From Robiginitomaculum sp. (GTDB lineage Bacteria; Pseudomonadota; Alphaproteobacteria; Caulobacterales; Maricaulaceae), in assembly GCA_002733735.2 (NCBI GenBank), contig NVWT02000021.1, positions 15,415 through 20,668 on the forward strand: a stretch of DNA of 5,254 bases. The letters are read 5' to 3'. The notes under the pieces are model-generated. The model was not told the DNA's origin and did not search any database. It saw nothing but the letters and a program-made list of their open reading frames with translations. A program made the position numbers and the translations under genes. Below are positions 1 to 5,254 of this stretch, piece by piece. How positions within the stretch are numbered: the stretch's first letter is position 1; each line of letters starts with the position of its first letter.

Positions 1-6
1 GCACCA
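1..6 (+). tRNA. possible 3' end of a tRNA gene cut by the window edge
   Basis: The window opens with GC-A-CCA, which could be the last two acceptor bases, discriminator A and encoded CCA of a tRNA ending just upstream. Support comes from the two later copies of the same junction, where a full 7-nt acceptor-like strand, A and a CCA-like triplet precede the same flank. Six bases alone prove nothing, and the amino-acid identity cannot be read. Confidence 0.35.
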
Positions 7-39
7 TACCTTGTCTCGCGGCCAATCGCTTCGCGATGC
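7..39 (+). repeat. 33-bp direct repeat, copy 1
   Basis: This segment is identical over 33 bases to 121-153. With one mismatch (A6 versus G120) the match extends back to base 3. It contains a perfect short inverted repeat, ATCGC-TTC-GCGAT at 25-37. It is followed by GC-rich DNA with another hairpin, GGCGA-GCGG-TCGCC at 52-65, which the second unit lacks. Confidence 0.9.
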
Positions 40-94
40 CTCCGACGGGGCGGCGAGCGGTCGCCGGGGCGCAGTCGCACCCAGTTATGGGGTT

Positions 95-120
95 CGAGGT
101 TAGTCCTCTTACCCGAACCG
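95..120 (+). repeat. decayed tRNA 3' tail, copy 1
   Basis: The segment has the geometry of a tRNA 3' end. GAGG (96-99) pairs with CCTC (105-108) around the loop TTAGT, which is the canonical T-loop TTCGANT minus two bases. Then, after one base, come a 7-nt acceptor-like strand TACCCGA (110-116), discriminator A117 and CCG (118-120) in place of CCA. No D-arm, anticodon arm or 5' acceptor strand is visible upstream, so it is not a functional tRNA gene. GGTTCG (91-96) and CGAACC (114-119) can also pair and would enclose the small hairpin. Confidence 0.55.
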
Positions 121-153
121 TACCTTGTCTCGCGGCCAATCGCTTCGCGATGC
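121..153 (+). repeat. 33-bp direct repeat, copy 2
   Basis: This is an exact copy of 7-39, 114 bases downstream of it. It includes the same inverted repeat, ATCGC-TTC-GCGAT, at 139-151. The sequence after it (154-185) does not match that following copy 1. Confidence 0.9.
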
Positions 154-185
154 TGACGCTTAGCTCTTGAGCGCGTGGTTTGCTT

Positions 186-211
186 CTAGGTTAGTCCTCT
201 CACCGGCATCA
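186..211 (+). repeat. decayed tRNA 3' tail, copy 2
   Basis: AGGTTAGTCCTCT (188-200) matches the first tail copy exactly. It is followed by the 7-nt acceptor-like strand CACCGGC (201-207), discriminator A208 and TCA (209-211), one change from CCA. The spacing of 7 + 1 + 3 bases after the T-arm remnant is that of a tRNA. The T-stem is weaker than in copy 1 because T187 and C186 do not pair with C199 and T200. No tRNA body precedes it. Confidence 0.5.
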
Positions 212-230
212 TATTTTTTGTCTCTCGGCG

Positions 231-380
231 TAATAAGCTCATTACTTTGGCAGTGTTTTTGCCTAAGGTTTTGTCGGCAATTTTGCGACTATTGTGGGTA
301 AAAATTAAGAGTTTGAGGGTGATTTATTTTCGGTTATTTGTTGTTTTCTGCAATTCGTACAAATCTGATGGATTTGTTGC
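231..380. other. AT-rich spacer with no recognisable gene
   Basis: This stretch between the repeat array and the tRNA-Asp promoter region is AT-rich. It has only a weak hairpin, GGCA (249-252) with TGCC (260-263). I see no ribosome-binding site, coding frame or RNA gene. Confidence 0.6.
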
Positions 381-409
381 TTGACGAATGAGTAAAGGAG
401 CCGTATTTG
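381..409 (+). promoter_or_regulatory. possible promoter of tRNA-Asp
   Basis: TTGACG at 381-386 matches the -35 consensus at five of six positions. A 17-base spacer leads to TATTTG at 404-409, a poor -10 match. Transcription would start near 415-418, about 35 bases before the mature tRNA end, which suits a tRNA precursor. The weak -10 keeps confidence low. Confidence 0.4.
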
Positions 410-439
410 ATCGGCTCTGTTGCAATCAGTTGTGCAACA
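398..439 (+). other. two adjacent stem-loops in the tRNA-Asp leader
   Basis: The first stem is GAGCCG (398-403) with CGGCTC (412-417), loop of 8. The second is TGTTGCA (418-424) with TGCAACA (433-439), also with a loop of 8. They abut with no base between them, and the second ends 12 bases before the mature tRNA. Neither is followed by a T-run, so they do not look like an intrinsic terminator. The first overlaps the proposed -10, which may mean the promoter call is wrong or that the dyad is an operator. They could also shape 5' processing of the tRNA precursor. Confidence 0.5.
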
Positions 440-451
440 TAAACGAGATGC

Positions 452-528
452 GCGGGTGTAGCTCAGTTGGTTAGAGTGCCGGCCTGTCACGCCGGAGGTC
501 GCGGGTTCGAGTCCCGTCACTCGCGCCA
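452..528 (+). tRNA. tRNA-Asp (anticodon GUC)
   Basis: The gene is 77 bases and folds as a full cloverleaf. Acceptor strand GCGGGTG (452-458) pairs with CACTCGC (518-524) with one G-U. The D-stem is GCTC (461-464) with GAGT (474-477). The anticodon stem CCGGC (479-483) pairs with GCCGG (491-495) around the loop CTGTCAC, giving anticodon GTC at 486-488, which reads GAC and GAU. The T-stem GCGGG (501-505) encloses TTCGAGT. Discriminator G525 is the base expected for tRNA-Asp, and CCA is encoded at 526-528. The gene appears to stand alone; the next gene starts 350 bases downstream. Confidence 0.98.
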
Positions 529-582
529 TTTCGTTTTCACAAATTCATACATAAATTTAGATGCAACTTGCGCCGCAAATGC

Positions 583-605
583 AGACCTTACAAAAAGGGG
601 TCTTT
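583..605 (+). terminator. weak candidate terminator after tRNA-Asp
   Basis: AGACC (583-587) can pair with GGTCT (599-603) across an A-rich 11-base loop, followed by TTTATT. The stem is short and the T-run is interrupted, so this is only the best candidate for ending the tRNA transcript. Confidence 0.3.
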
Positions 606-867
606 ATTGGTTGAAATTTTGTTTGCTATAGAATTAATATCACCATTTATTTGAACATTGTTTTGTGTTGCGTGTCCATTTTCGGCGCAATTAAATACCA
701 ATTATAGCGTCTTTATGTGACCATAATAACACGTTTGGTGCTTATTAGCCGTGATAAGGGTGGTTTTCACCTATTAACTATAACTGCTGACCTTGTCACA
801 GCTATTAAAAATGTTGCAACCTGCCTAATCGCTAATTACGGCGACTTTAGTTTTAGAAAATTCCTAC
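606..867 (+). promoter_or_regulatory. AT-rich upstream region of the TonB receptor gene, with dyads
   Basis: No gene is visible here. Small symmetric elements that might be operator or leader structures are: CTTAT/ATAAG (741-745, 754-758); GGTG-GTTTT-CACC (759-771); TGAC-CTT-GTCA (788-798); and the palindrome GTTGCAAC (813-820). The clearest promoter-like pair is TTGCGT (668-673) and TTAAAT (691-696), 17 bases apart. It would leave a leader of about 175 bases. TATAAC (779-784) is a -10-like hexamer without a good -35. None is strong enough to assign a regulator. Confidence 0.3.
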
Positions 868-872
868 GAGGG
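868..872 (+). promoter_or_regulatory. ribosome-binding site of the TonB receptor gene
   Basis: GAGGG sits 7 bases before the ATG at 880. Together with the lysine-rich signal-peptide start (MNKK), it fixes the start codon. Confidence 0.85.
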
Positions 873-879
873 TAAAACC

Positions 880-3570
880 ATGAATAAAAAATTCCTATTG
901 ATGGGCGTATCAGCACTGATGGTCAGTGCCGTAAGCGCTCCGATTGCTTTGGCGCAAGATGCCGGAGTATCTGAAGACGATAATATCGTTGTAACTGGTA
1001 CGCGCCGAAAGGGTCGTTCTGCGGTCGATACGCCGGCTCCGGTTGATATTATTTCCGGTGCTGATTTTGTAAATCAGGGTGGTGGTGACTTAACCGATCT
1101 GGTTCGGGCAACTGTACCTTCTTACAATGTTAACACACAGCCTATTTCCGATGCGGCAACTTTGGTTCGCCCGGCTAACTTACGTGGACTTTCGCCTGAC
1201 CAGACTCTGGTTTTGGTAAATGGTAAACGCCTTAAACGTGCGGCGGTCATTACATTTTTTGGCGGCGGCGTTTCTGATGGTGCCCAAGGCCCTGATATTT
1301 CGGTCATTCCTGCTTTGGCTCTGAAAAATTTGCAAGTGTTACGTGATGGCGCTGCAACACAATATGGTTCCGATGCAATCGCCGGTGTTATGAACTTTAT
1401 CCTTAAAGATGCGTCAGATGGCGCAACTATTCAGGCCAAGTACGGATCAACTTATGCCGGTGACGGTGATGAGTGGTCAGTTGCAGCCAATGTTGGTCTA
1501 CCACTTGGTGACACTGGTTTCTTCAATGTTACAGCGGAATGGCGCAATGTAGATGATACTTCGCGTTCGGTTCAACGTGATGATGCCGCAGCCTTGATCG
1601 CTGCTGGTAACTTAGATGTTGCCAATCCAGCGCAAGTCTGGGGTCAGCCGAAAGTTGATGATGATATTAAGACTTTCATCAATATGGGTGTTGATTTTGG
1701 CGACAACGGACAGCTTTACGCCTTTGGTAACTATGCGCAGCGTCGTGTTGAAGGTGGGTTCTACTTCCGTAACCCAACCAATCGTAGCGGCGTATTTGCT
1801 GGGCCGACCGTTGATCCATTAACTGGTTTGTTTGACCCAAATGGTGTACCTTCTGTTCTTGTTGGTGATTTATCCGGCGGAAGTGCTGGTGATTGCATTG
1901 CCGGCATTCCTCTTTCTGCATCGGGAATTCCAGACCCAACACTTCTAGCTTCCATAATCGCCGATCCAAATTGCTTTAGCTTCCTTGAGATGTTCCCTGG
2001 CGGCTTTACTCCACGTTTTGGTGGTAATTTGCGCGACAAGGGTGTGACCATAGGCATTAAAGGTGATTTGCCATTTGCTGAAAAGATCGCTTATGACATT
2101 AGCTATACTTACGGTAAGAATGATGTTGATTTCTTTATTTTTAACACCGTAAACGCTTCACTTGGCCCGGATACCCCGACTTCGTTTAATCCTGGTGGTT
2201 ACAGTCAAGAAGAAAACATTGTAAATGCGGATTTTTCTTATGATATGCCGGTTGCAGGTTTTGCCTCTGATCTTAATATCGCCGCAGGTTTTGAATTCCG
2301 TTCAGAGGCGTTTTCTATCCGTGCTGGTGATCCTGCATCTTACGTCATTGGGCAGCTTTCAGCTCCTTCTGTTGGCTTTCCAAATGGGCAAGGTTTCTCG
2401 TCCAGCTCTAATGGATTTGGTGGCTTTACACCAGGCACTGCTGGAACCAGCAGCCAAAGCAATGTTGCATTTTACTTGCAAACAGAGGCTGATGTTACTG
2501 AGCGGTTAATTTTGCAAGCTGCGGTTCGTTATGAGAATTATACGGCATTTGGTTCGACTACCAATTATAAAGCTGGTGGTATTTTCAAAGTAACTGATGA
2601 TTTTCGTTTGCGTAGTACGTATAGCACGGGCTTTCACGCTCCTACCGCTGGGCAAGCCAATATTACCAATATCTCAACAGTATTTAATGGAACAGAGTTA
2701 GTTGATGAAGGTACATTACCACTTACATCGGGTGCTGGACAGTTTATTTCTGACTTCATTGCAAGTCAGGGTGGGGTTCGTCCTACGCTAGGGCCTGAAT
2801 CTTCAAATAGCTTTACTCTTGGTACAGTGTTCAATTTTGGTTCGGCCACAGTCACTCTTGATTTGTTTAATATCAATGTGAATGACCGAATTGCAACATC
2901 TGCACGCCAAGACTTTATTGGTGCTTTGCGGATTACAGCGACTGATAATGGTGTGGCTTTTGGGCCTAACGACACAACTTCGCAATTGTTAAACGCCCTT
3001 GATGCGGCTGGTGTGCTAAATGCTGCTGATTTTGCCGGATCGGAAGATCTAACTGTCTTCAGATTTTTTAACAATGATTTTGATACTCGTACTAGAGGTG
3101 CAGATTTGGTTGTAACTATGCCATTTGATGTTGGTACAGGATCGACCAATGCTGTTTGGACAGTTAATTATACTGACACTCAAGTTACAAGGGCAGGTAA
3201 TCTTGGTGCTGGTCGTCTTCAACAGTTGGAAGACGGTCTTCCTGCATGGCGTAGTAGCTTTACCTTAACTCATAATCAAGGGTCATGGAATTTCTTAGCT
3301 CGTGCTAATTATTATGGTGCGTATTTTGAAGATCACCTTGATGCAGGTCTGGTATTCCCGATTAATGCTGGTGCAGAAGTTACATTTGATGCGCAAGTCG
3401 GGTTTGATATAACAGAACAGTTTGAAATTGCAGTTGGCGCGCAAAACTTGCTGAACAATTTCCCTGACGAGAACCCTTGGGGTGGCGTTGTCGGATCGAG
3501 ATACCCTGCGAGTTCGCCAATGGGCTTTAATGGCGGTTTCTATTATATTCGTCTTACTGGCAGAATGTAG
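880..3570 (+). CDS. TonB-dependent outer-membrane receptor, substrate unknown
   Basis: The 896-residue product is a ligand-gated outer-membrane importer that would be energised by TonB-ExbB-ExbD. Residues 1-25 form a Sec signal peptide with probable cleavage after ALA25. A TonB-box-like IVVTG lies at 36-40, just past the mature N-terminus. The plug domain spans about 48-180, with LRGLSPDQTLVLVNGKR at 101-117 and VLRDGAATQYGSDAIAGV at 153-170, both classic plug signatures. The rest is a 22-strand-type beta barrel, with YSTGFHAPT (581-589), VGAQNLLNNFPDENP (852-866) and an aromatic C-terminal strand, GGFYYIRLTGRM. The only two cysteines, C339 and C365, lie in a predicted outer loop. A Gly/Ser/Phe-rich segment occurs at 500-528. 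The length is normal for proteobacterial receptors and the frame is intact. The ligand could be a siderophore, heme, cobalamin or a carbohydrate; nothing here decides it. The gene stands alone and ends at a strong terminator. Confidence 0.95.
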   Translation: MNKKFLLMGVSALMVSAVSAPIALAQDAGVSEDDNIVVTGTRRKGRSAVDTPAPVDIISGADFVNQGGGDLTDLVRATVPSYNVNTQPISDAATLVRPANLRGLSPDQTLVLVNGKRLKRAAVITFFGGGVSDGAQGPDISVIPALALKNLQVLRDGAATQYGSDAIAGVMNFILKDASDGATIQAKYGSTYAGDGDEWSVAANVGLPLGDTGFFNVTAEWRNVDDTSRSVQRDDAAALIAAGNLDVANPAQVWGQPKVDDDIKTFINMGVDFGDNGQLYAFGNYAQRRVEGGFYFRNPTNRSGVFAGPTVDPLTGLFDPNGVPSVLVGDLSGGSAGDCIAGIPLSASGIPDPTLLASIIADPNCFSFLEMFPGGFTPRFGGNLRDKGVTIGIKGDLPFAEKIAYDISYTYGKNDVDFFIFNTVNASLGPDTPTSFNPGGYSQEENIVNADFSYDMPVAGFASDLNIAAGFEFRSEAFSIRAGDPASYVIGQLSAPSVGFPNGQGFSSSSNGFGGFTPGTAGTSSQSNVAFYLQTEADVTERLILQAAVRYENYTAFGSTTNYKAGGIFKVTDDFRLRSTYSTGFHAPTAGQANITNISTVFNGTELVDEGTLPLTSGAGQFISDFIASQGGVRPTLGPESSNSFTLGTVFNFGSATVTLDLFNINVNDRIATSARQDFIGALRITATDNGVAFGPNDTTSQLLNALDAAGVLNAADFAGSEDLTVFRFFNNDFDTRTRGADLVVTMPFDVGTGSTNAVWTVNYTDTQVTRAGNLGAGRLQQLEDGLPAWRSSFTLTHNQGSWNFLARANYYGAYFEDHLDAGLVFPINAGAEVTFDAQVGFDITEQFEIAVGAQNLLNNFPDENPWGGVVGSRYPASSPMGFNGGFYYIRLTGRM

Positions 3571-3592
3571 TATTGGTCTTAATAAGAATTAG

Positions 3593-3632
3593 AAAAACCC
3601 CGGTCATTTGATCGGGGTTTTTTTTATTTTTT
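3593..3632. terminator. bidirectional intrinsic terminator between convergent genes
   Basis: AAAAACCCCG (3593-3602) pairs perfectly with CGGGG plus TTTTT (3613-3622). Three more inner pairs (G-U, T-A, C-G) leave an ATTT loop, giving a 13-bp stem. On the plus strand it is followed by an almost unbroken T-run to 3632. On the minus strand the A-run at 3593-3597 supplies the U-tract. It therefore can end both the receptor gene, 22 bases upstream, and the pentapeptide gene, whose stop codon (3631-3633) overlaps its edge. Confidence 0.93.
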
Positions 3633-4119
3633 ATTTACAAGGTTTAATCGTTAATCTGGCCGGTAACAAAGTATATTGATCGCCGCAGGCCTTGTTCAAT
3701 TGCGCTTGGTTTATTCTGGCGGTTTGTAAGTCTGCTCCAGAGAGGTTCGCTCCGGTTAAGTTTGCACCTTTAAAGTCGGCTCCGCCAAAGTAACCCCCAA
3801 CCATTGTTGCATTTTGTAAATTACTGTAACGAAAGCCAGCACCAGAAAACCTGCCGCCAAACATATTGCTGACTGATAAATCAGCTCCATCGAATTTGGC
3901 GTTGTTCATGGTTGAAAGACTTAAATTGGATTGGCGCATTTTTGCTTTGGCAAAATTACGCCCCGGCATATCCTTAAATGAAAAATCCGCCTGAAATAAA
4001 TTGCAAGCAGGACATGATGCGCCGCCCGTAGCATTTTCTACGTGGCCAGCATTTTGTGCCAGCAATGGGGCAGGGCAGAGCATTGCTGCAATAATACCGA
4101 ACTTGAAAACATGTTTCAT
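3631..4119 (-). CDS. exported pentapeptide-repeat protein
   Basis: The 162-residue protein has a signal peptide at 1-21 (KHVFK start, hydrophobic core, LLA before QN), so it is probably periplasmic. From L41 to L141 the central L/F/M/I residue of the A(D/N)LXX-type repeat falls exactly every fifth position. That gives 21 in-phase repeats with no break, mostly with A, S or G two residues before. This predicts a right-handed quadrilateral beta-helix of about five coils. Cysteines C36 and C39 precede the helix, and C145 and C161 lie in the C-terminal cap (CGDxxTxLPxxLTIKPC), so disulfide-stabilised caps are plausible. Such caps occur in other alphaproteobacterial pentapeptide proteins, whose role is unknown. 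Nothing here supports a Qnr-type gyrase-protection role, since the protein is exported. It lies 58 bases downstream of nrdJ on the same strand and may be co-transcribed. Confidence 0.93.
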   Translation of the reverse strand: MKHVFKFGIIAAMLCPAPLLAQNAGHVENATGGASCPACNLFQADFSFKDMPGRNFAKAKMRQSNLSLSTMNNAKFDGADLSVSNMFGGRFSGAGFRYSNLQNATMVGGYFGGADFKGANLTGANLSGADLQTARINQAQLNKACGDQYTLLPARLTIKPCK

Positions 4120-4126
4120 AATAATA

Positions 4127-4133
4127 TCTCTTT
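4127..4133 (-). promoter_or_regulatory. ribosome-binding site of the pentapeptide-repeat gene
   Basis: On the minus strand AAAGAGA lies 7 bases before the ATG (4117-4119). This supports that start, which also gives a proper signal peptide. A weak dyad nearby, TTGCT (4132-4136) with AGCAA (4150-4154), partly overlaps it. Confidence 0.6.
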
Positions 4134-4177
4134 GCTAAATCGTGCAAATAGCAATGAAACACATATCCATTGGTAAA

Positions 4178-5254
4178 TCATGAACAGCCGGTAGTTGCTC
4201 CACAAACATCGCATTTAAGGCAAGTACCGTTTCGAACCAAAGTGAAATGCCCACAGTCAGGACAAGCATCTCCGGTATAACCTCTGGCTCGTGATTGCCT
4301 ACGGGCGCTGGAGCCAGGCGGCAGGCCATTGGTTGCAGTAGTAGCTTTACCAACTTTGTCGACGATGGTTGCCGTCATATTTGTAACGGTTTCTTTGCTT
4401 ACTGTTTCTTTTTTGACACCAATGCGATCATCGCCATCTGAGCCTGTAGGTAAAAACATAACGACATTTTCCGGTACTTGGCCTCGGGCAAAACCCATTG
4501 ATATATATTCACTGGCCGAGGTTTCACTTTGTCCCTTGTCTGCTTTGACACCTTTGCCCATAGGCTCGTTTAATTGTTCGGGGCTGATATGTGCAAGATC
4601 GTCACGACCAAGGTAAGATACGGCTATTTCACGAAATAAATAATCCAGAATTGATGTGGCGTTTTTAATTCGGTCATTGCCAGTGACAATTCCTGCAGGT
4701 TCAAAACGGGTAAATACATAAGCATCAACGAATTCTTCCAATGGAACGCCGTATTGCAAACCGATAGAAATGGCGATAGCAAAATTATTCATCAGGCTTC
4801 TAAATGCCGCGCCTTCTTTGTGCATATCAATGAATATTTCACCAAGAGAACCATCGTCGTATTCGCCGGTGTGTAGATAAACTTTGTGTCCGCCAACATT
4901 GGCTTTTTGAATATAACCCTTGCGCCGGTCAGGCAGCTTGTGCCGTCGCTGCGGACGCTCGACCACTCTTTCGATGATTTTTTCAACAACTCGCTCGGCC
5001 ATTATCCGGGATTTTTCTGGGATTGAGGCTTCAGCGGTATCATCGAGCATTTCAAGGTCGTCATCATCAATCAAGGCGCTGTTTAATGGCTGCGATAATT
5101 TTGAGCCATCACGGTACAAAGCAACGGCTTTTAGGCCAAATTTCCAAGCATCATGATATGCCAAAGCACAATCTTCGATGCTGGCATTATTGGGTAGATT
5201 GATGGTTTTAGAAATTGCGCCGGAAATAAATGGCTGTACCGCTGCCATCATTGA
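4178..5254 (-). CDS. nrdJ: vitamin B12-dependent (class II) ribonucleotide reductase, C-terminal part
   Basis: NrdJ reduces ribonucleotides to deoxyribonucleotides using an adenosylcobalamin-derived thiyl radical, without oxygen dependence. Only about the last 358 residues are here; alphaproteobacterial NrdJ is roughly 1,200 residues. The frame runs off the window edge, and the Met codon at 5249-5251 is internal (MMAAVQPFISGAISKT, a conserved part of the reductase barrel). Counting from that Met, the order is: end of the catalytic barrel (1-56); an acidic then Arg/Lys-rich linker (60-113); a TSCPD-type domain (about 120-215, containing HTGEYDDGSLGEIFIDMHKE and RSLMNNFAIAISIGLQYGVP); a variable linker; and a tail with six cysteines at 330, 333, 344, 347, 350 and 356, ending GATTGCS. 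The tail probably binds zinc and carries the thiol pair that re-reduces the active site. The stop is TGA (4178-4180). The promoter, and any cobalamin riboswitch, would lie outside the window. Confidence 0.95.
   Translation of the reverse strand, partial: SMMAAVQPFISGAISKTINLPNNASIEDCALAYHDAWKFGLKAVALYRDGSKLSQPLNSALIDDDDLEMLDDTAEASIPEKSRIMAERVVEKIIERVVERPQRRHKLPDRRKGYIQKANVGGHKVYLHTGEYDDGSLGEIFIDMHKEGAAFRSLMNNFAIAISIGLQYGVPLEEFVDAYVFTRFEPAGIVTGNDRIKNATSILDYLFREIAVSYLGRDDLAHISPEQLNEPMGKGVKADKGQSETSASEYISMGFARGQVPENVVMFLPTGSDGDDRIGVKKETVSKETVTNMTATIVDKVGKATTATNGLPPGSSARRQSRARGYTGDACPDCGHFTLVRNGTCLKCDVCGATTGCS

Larger units (their letters stand above)
1..230 (+). repeat. GC-rich tandem array of tRNA-tail plus flank units
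   Basis: Three unit junctions share one layout: a tRNA 3'-tail-like end followed by a flank starting TACCTTGTCTCGCGG. Junctions lie at 6/7, 120/121 and 211/212. The flank is 33 identical bases at 7-39 and 121-153. The third copy (212-230) is degenerate, with a T6 run and a few matching bases. A second shared block, AGGTTAGTCCTCT, occurs at 97-109 and 188-200. The unit lengths differ (114 and 91 bases) because the inner segments 40-94 and 154-185 are unrelated. The array is clearly richer in GC than the DNA after it. No open reading frame or Shine-Dalgarno site is apparent. The layout recalls the repeats downstream of tyrT in E. coli, which also contain copies of a tRNA end, but there is no claim of sequence homology. 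Confidence 0.75.

Noticed and set aside
1..230. CRISPR array
   Set aside because: The repeats are too few and the units unequal (114 and 91 bases); the shared parts are a tRNA-tail-like block and a flank, and no cas genes are seen.
1..230. Attachment site of an integrative element at a tRNA end
   Set aside because: Tail-like repeats could be att cores, but no integrase or mobile gene lies between or beside them, and the units are only about 100 bases apart.
305..529. Minus-strand open frame of 74 codons starting MARVTGLEPATSG
   Set aside because: Its N-terminal part is the exact antisense of the tRNA-Asp gene, a well-known source of false peptides, and the rest covers the tRNA leader and AT-rich spacer.
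2766..3149. Minus-strand open frame of 127 codons
   Set aside because: It is a shadow inside the TonB receptor gene with no ribosome-binding site and no recognisable domain. The same holds for the other frames antisense to or overlapping that gene.
880..3570. Assigning the receptor as the cobalamin transporter BtuB because nrdJ is nearby
   Set aside because: The genes are convergent, BtuB is usually much shorter (about 600 residues), and no cobalamin riboswitch is recognisable upstream.
4075..4077. Cys15 of the pentapeptide protein as a lipoprotein acylation site
   Set aside because: The preceding residues AML do not fit a lipobox, and the hydrophobic stretch continues past the cysteine to a better cleavage site after A21.
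4329..4616. Plus-strand open frame of 95 codons, and another at 4920-5156
   Set aside because: Both are antisense to nrdJ, whose protein sequence is clearly conserved, and neither has features of a real gene.
5249..5251. ATG as the true start of the reductase gene
   Set aside because: The frame stays open to the window edge, and the sequence at this Met matches the interior of NrdJ, far from its N-terminus.

Overview
The window looks like chromosomal DNA from an alphaproteobacterium of moderate to low GC. A marine or aquatic lineage near the Hyphomonadaceae/Maricaulales or Sphingomonadales would fit. The evidence is the six-cysteine C-terminal tail of the B12-dependent ribonucleotide reductase, the signal-peptide and TonB-box style of the receptor, and the CGDxxTxLPxxL end of the pentapeptide protein. 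This placement rests on family resemblance, not on a search.

Layout. Bases 1-230 carry no gene. They hold a GC-rich, short tandem repeat array in which each unit joins a decayed tRNA 3' tail (T-arm remnant, 7-nt acceptor strand, discriminator, CCA-like end) to a shared flank. The first six bases look like the end of a tRNA gene lying just outside the window. Bases 231-380 are AT-rich with nothing recognisable. A tRNA-Asp(GUC) gene follows at 452-528, preceded by a possible promoter and two back-to-back stem-loops. A 350-base AT-rich leader with small dyads leads to a large plus-strand gene (880-3570) for a TonB-dependent outer-membrane receptor of unknown substrate.

A strong hairpin with T-runs on both sides (3593-3632) separates this gene from two convergent minus-strand genes. 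In transcription order these are the 3' part of nrdJ (adenosylcobalamin-dependent class II ribonucleotide reductase, cut by the window edge) and, 58 bases downstream, a small exported pentapeptide-repeat protein with 21 in-phase repeats. No terminator is visible between these two, so they may share a transcript.

The genes do not form an obvious pathway. The receptor takes up an unidentified ligand, NrdJ makes deoxyribonucleotides, and the pentapeptide protein has no assignable function. A link between a TonB receptor and a cobalamin-requiring enzyme is tempting, but the receptor lacks visible BtuB-specific evidence and the two genes are convergent, so I do not claim it. The most unusual feature is the tRNA-tail repeat array, which resembles in architecture the repeats distal to tyrT in E. 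coli.
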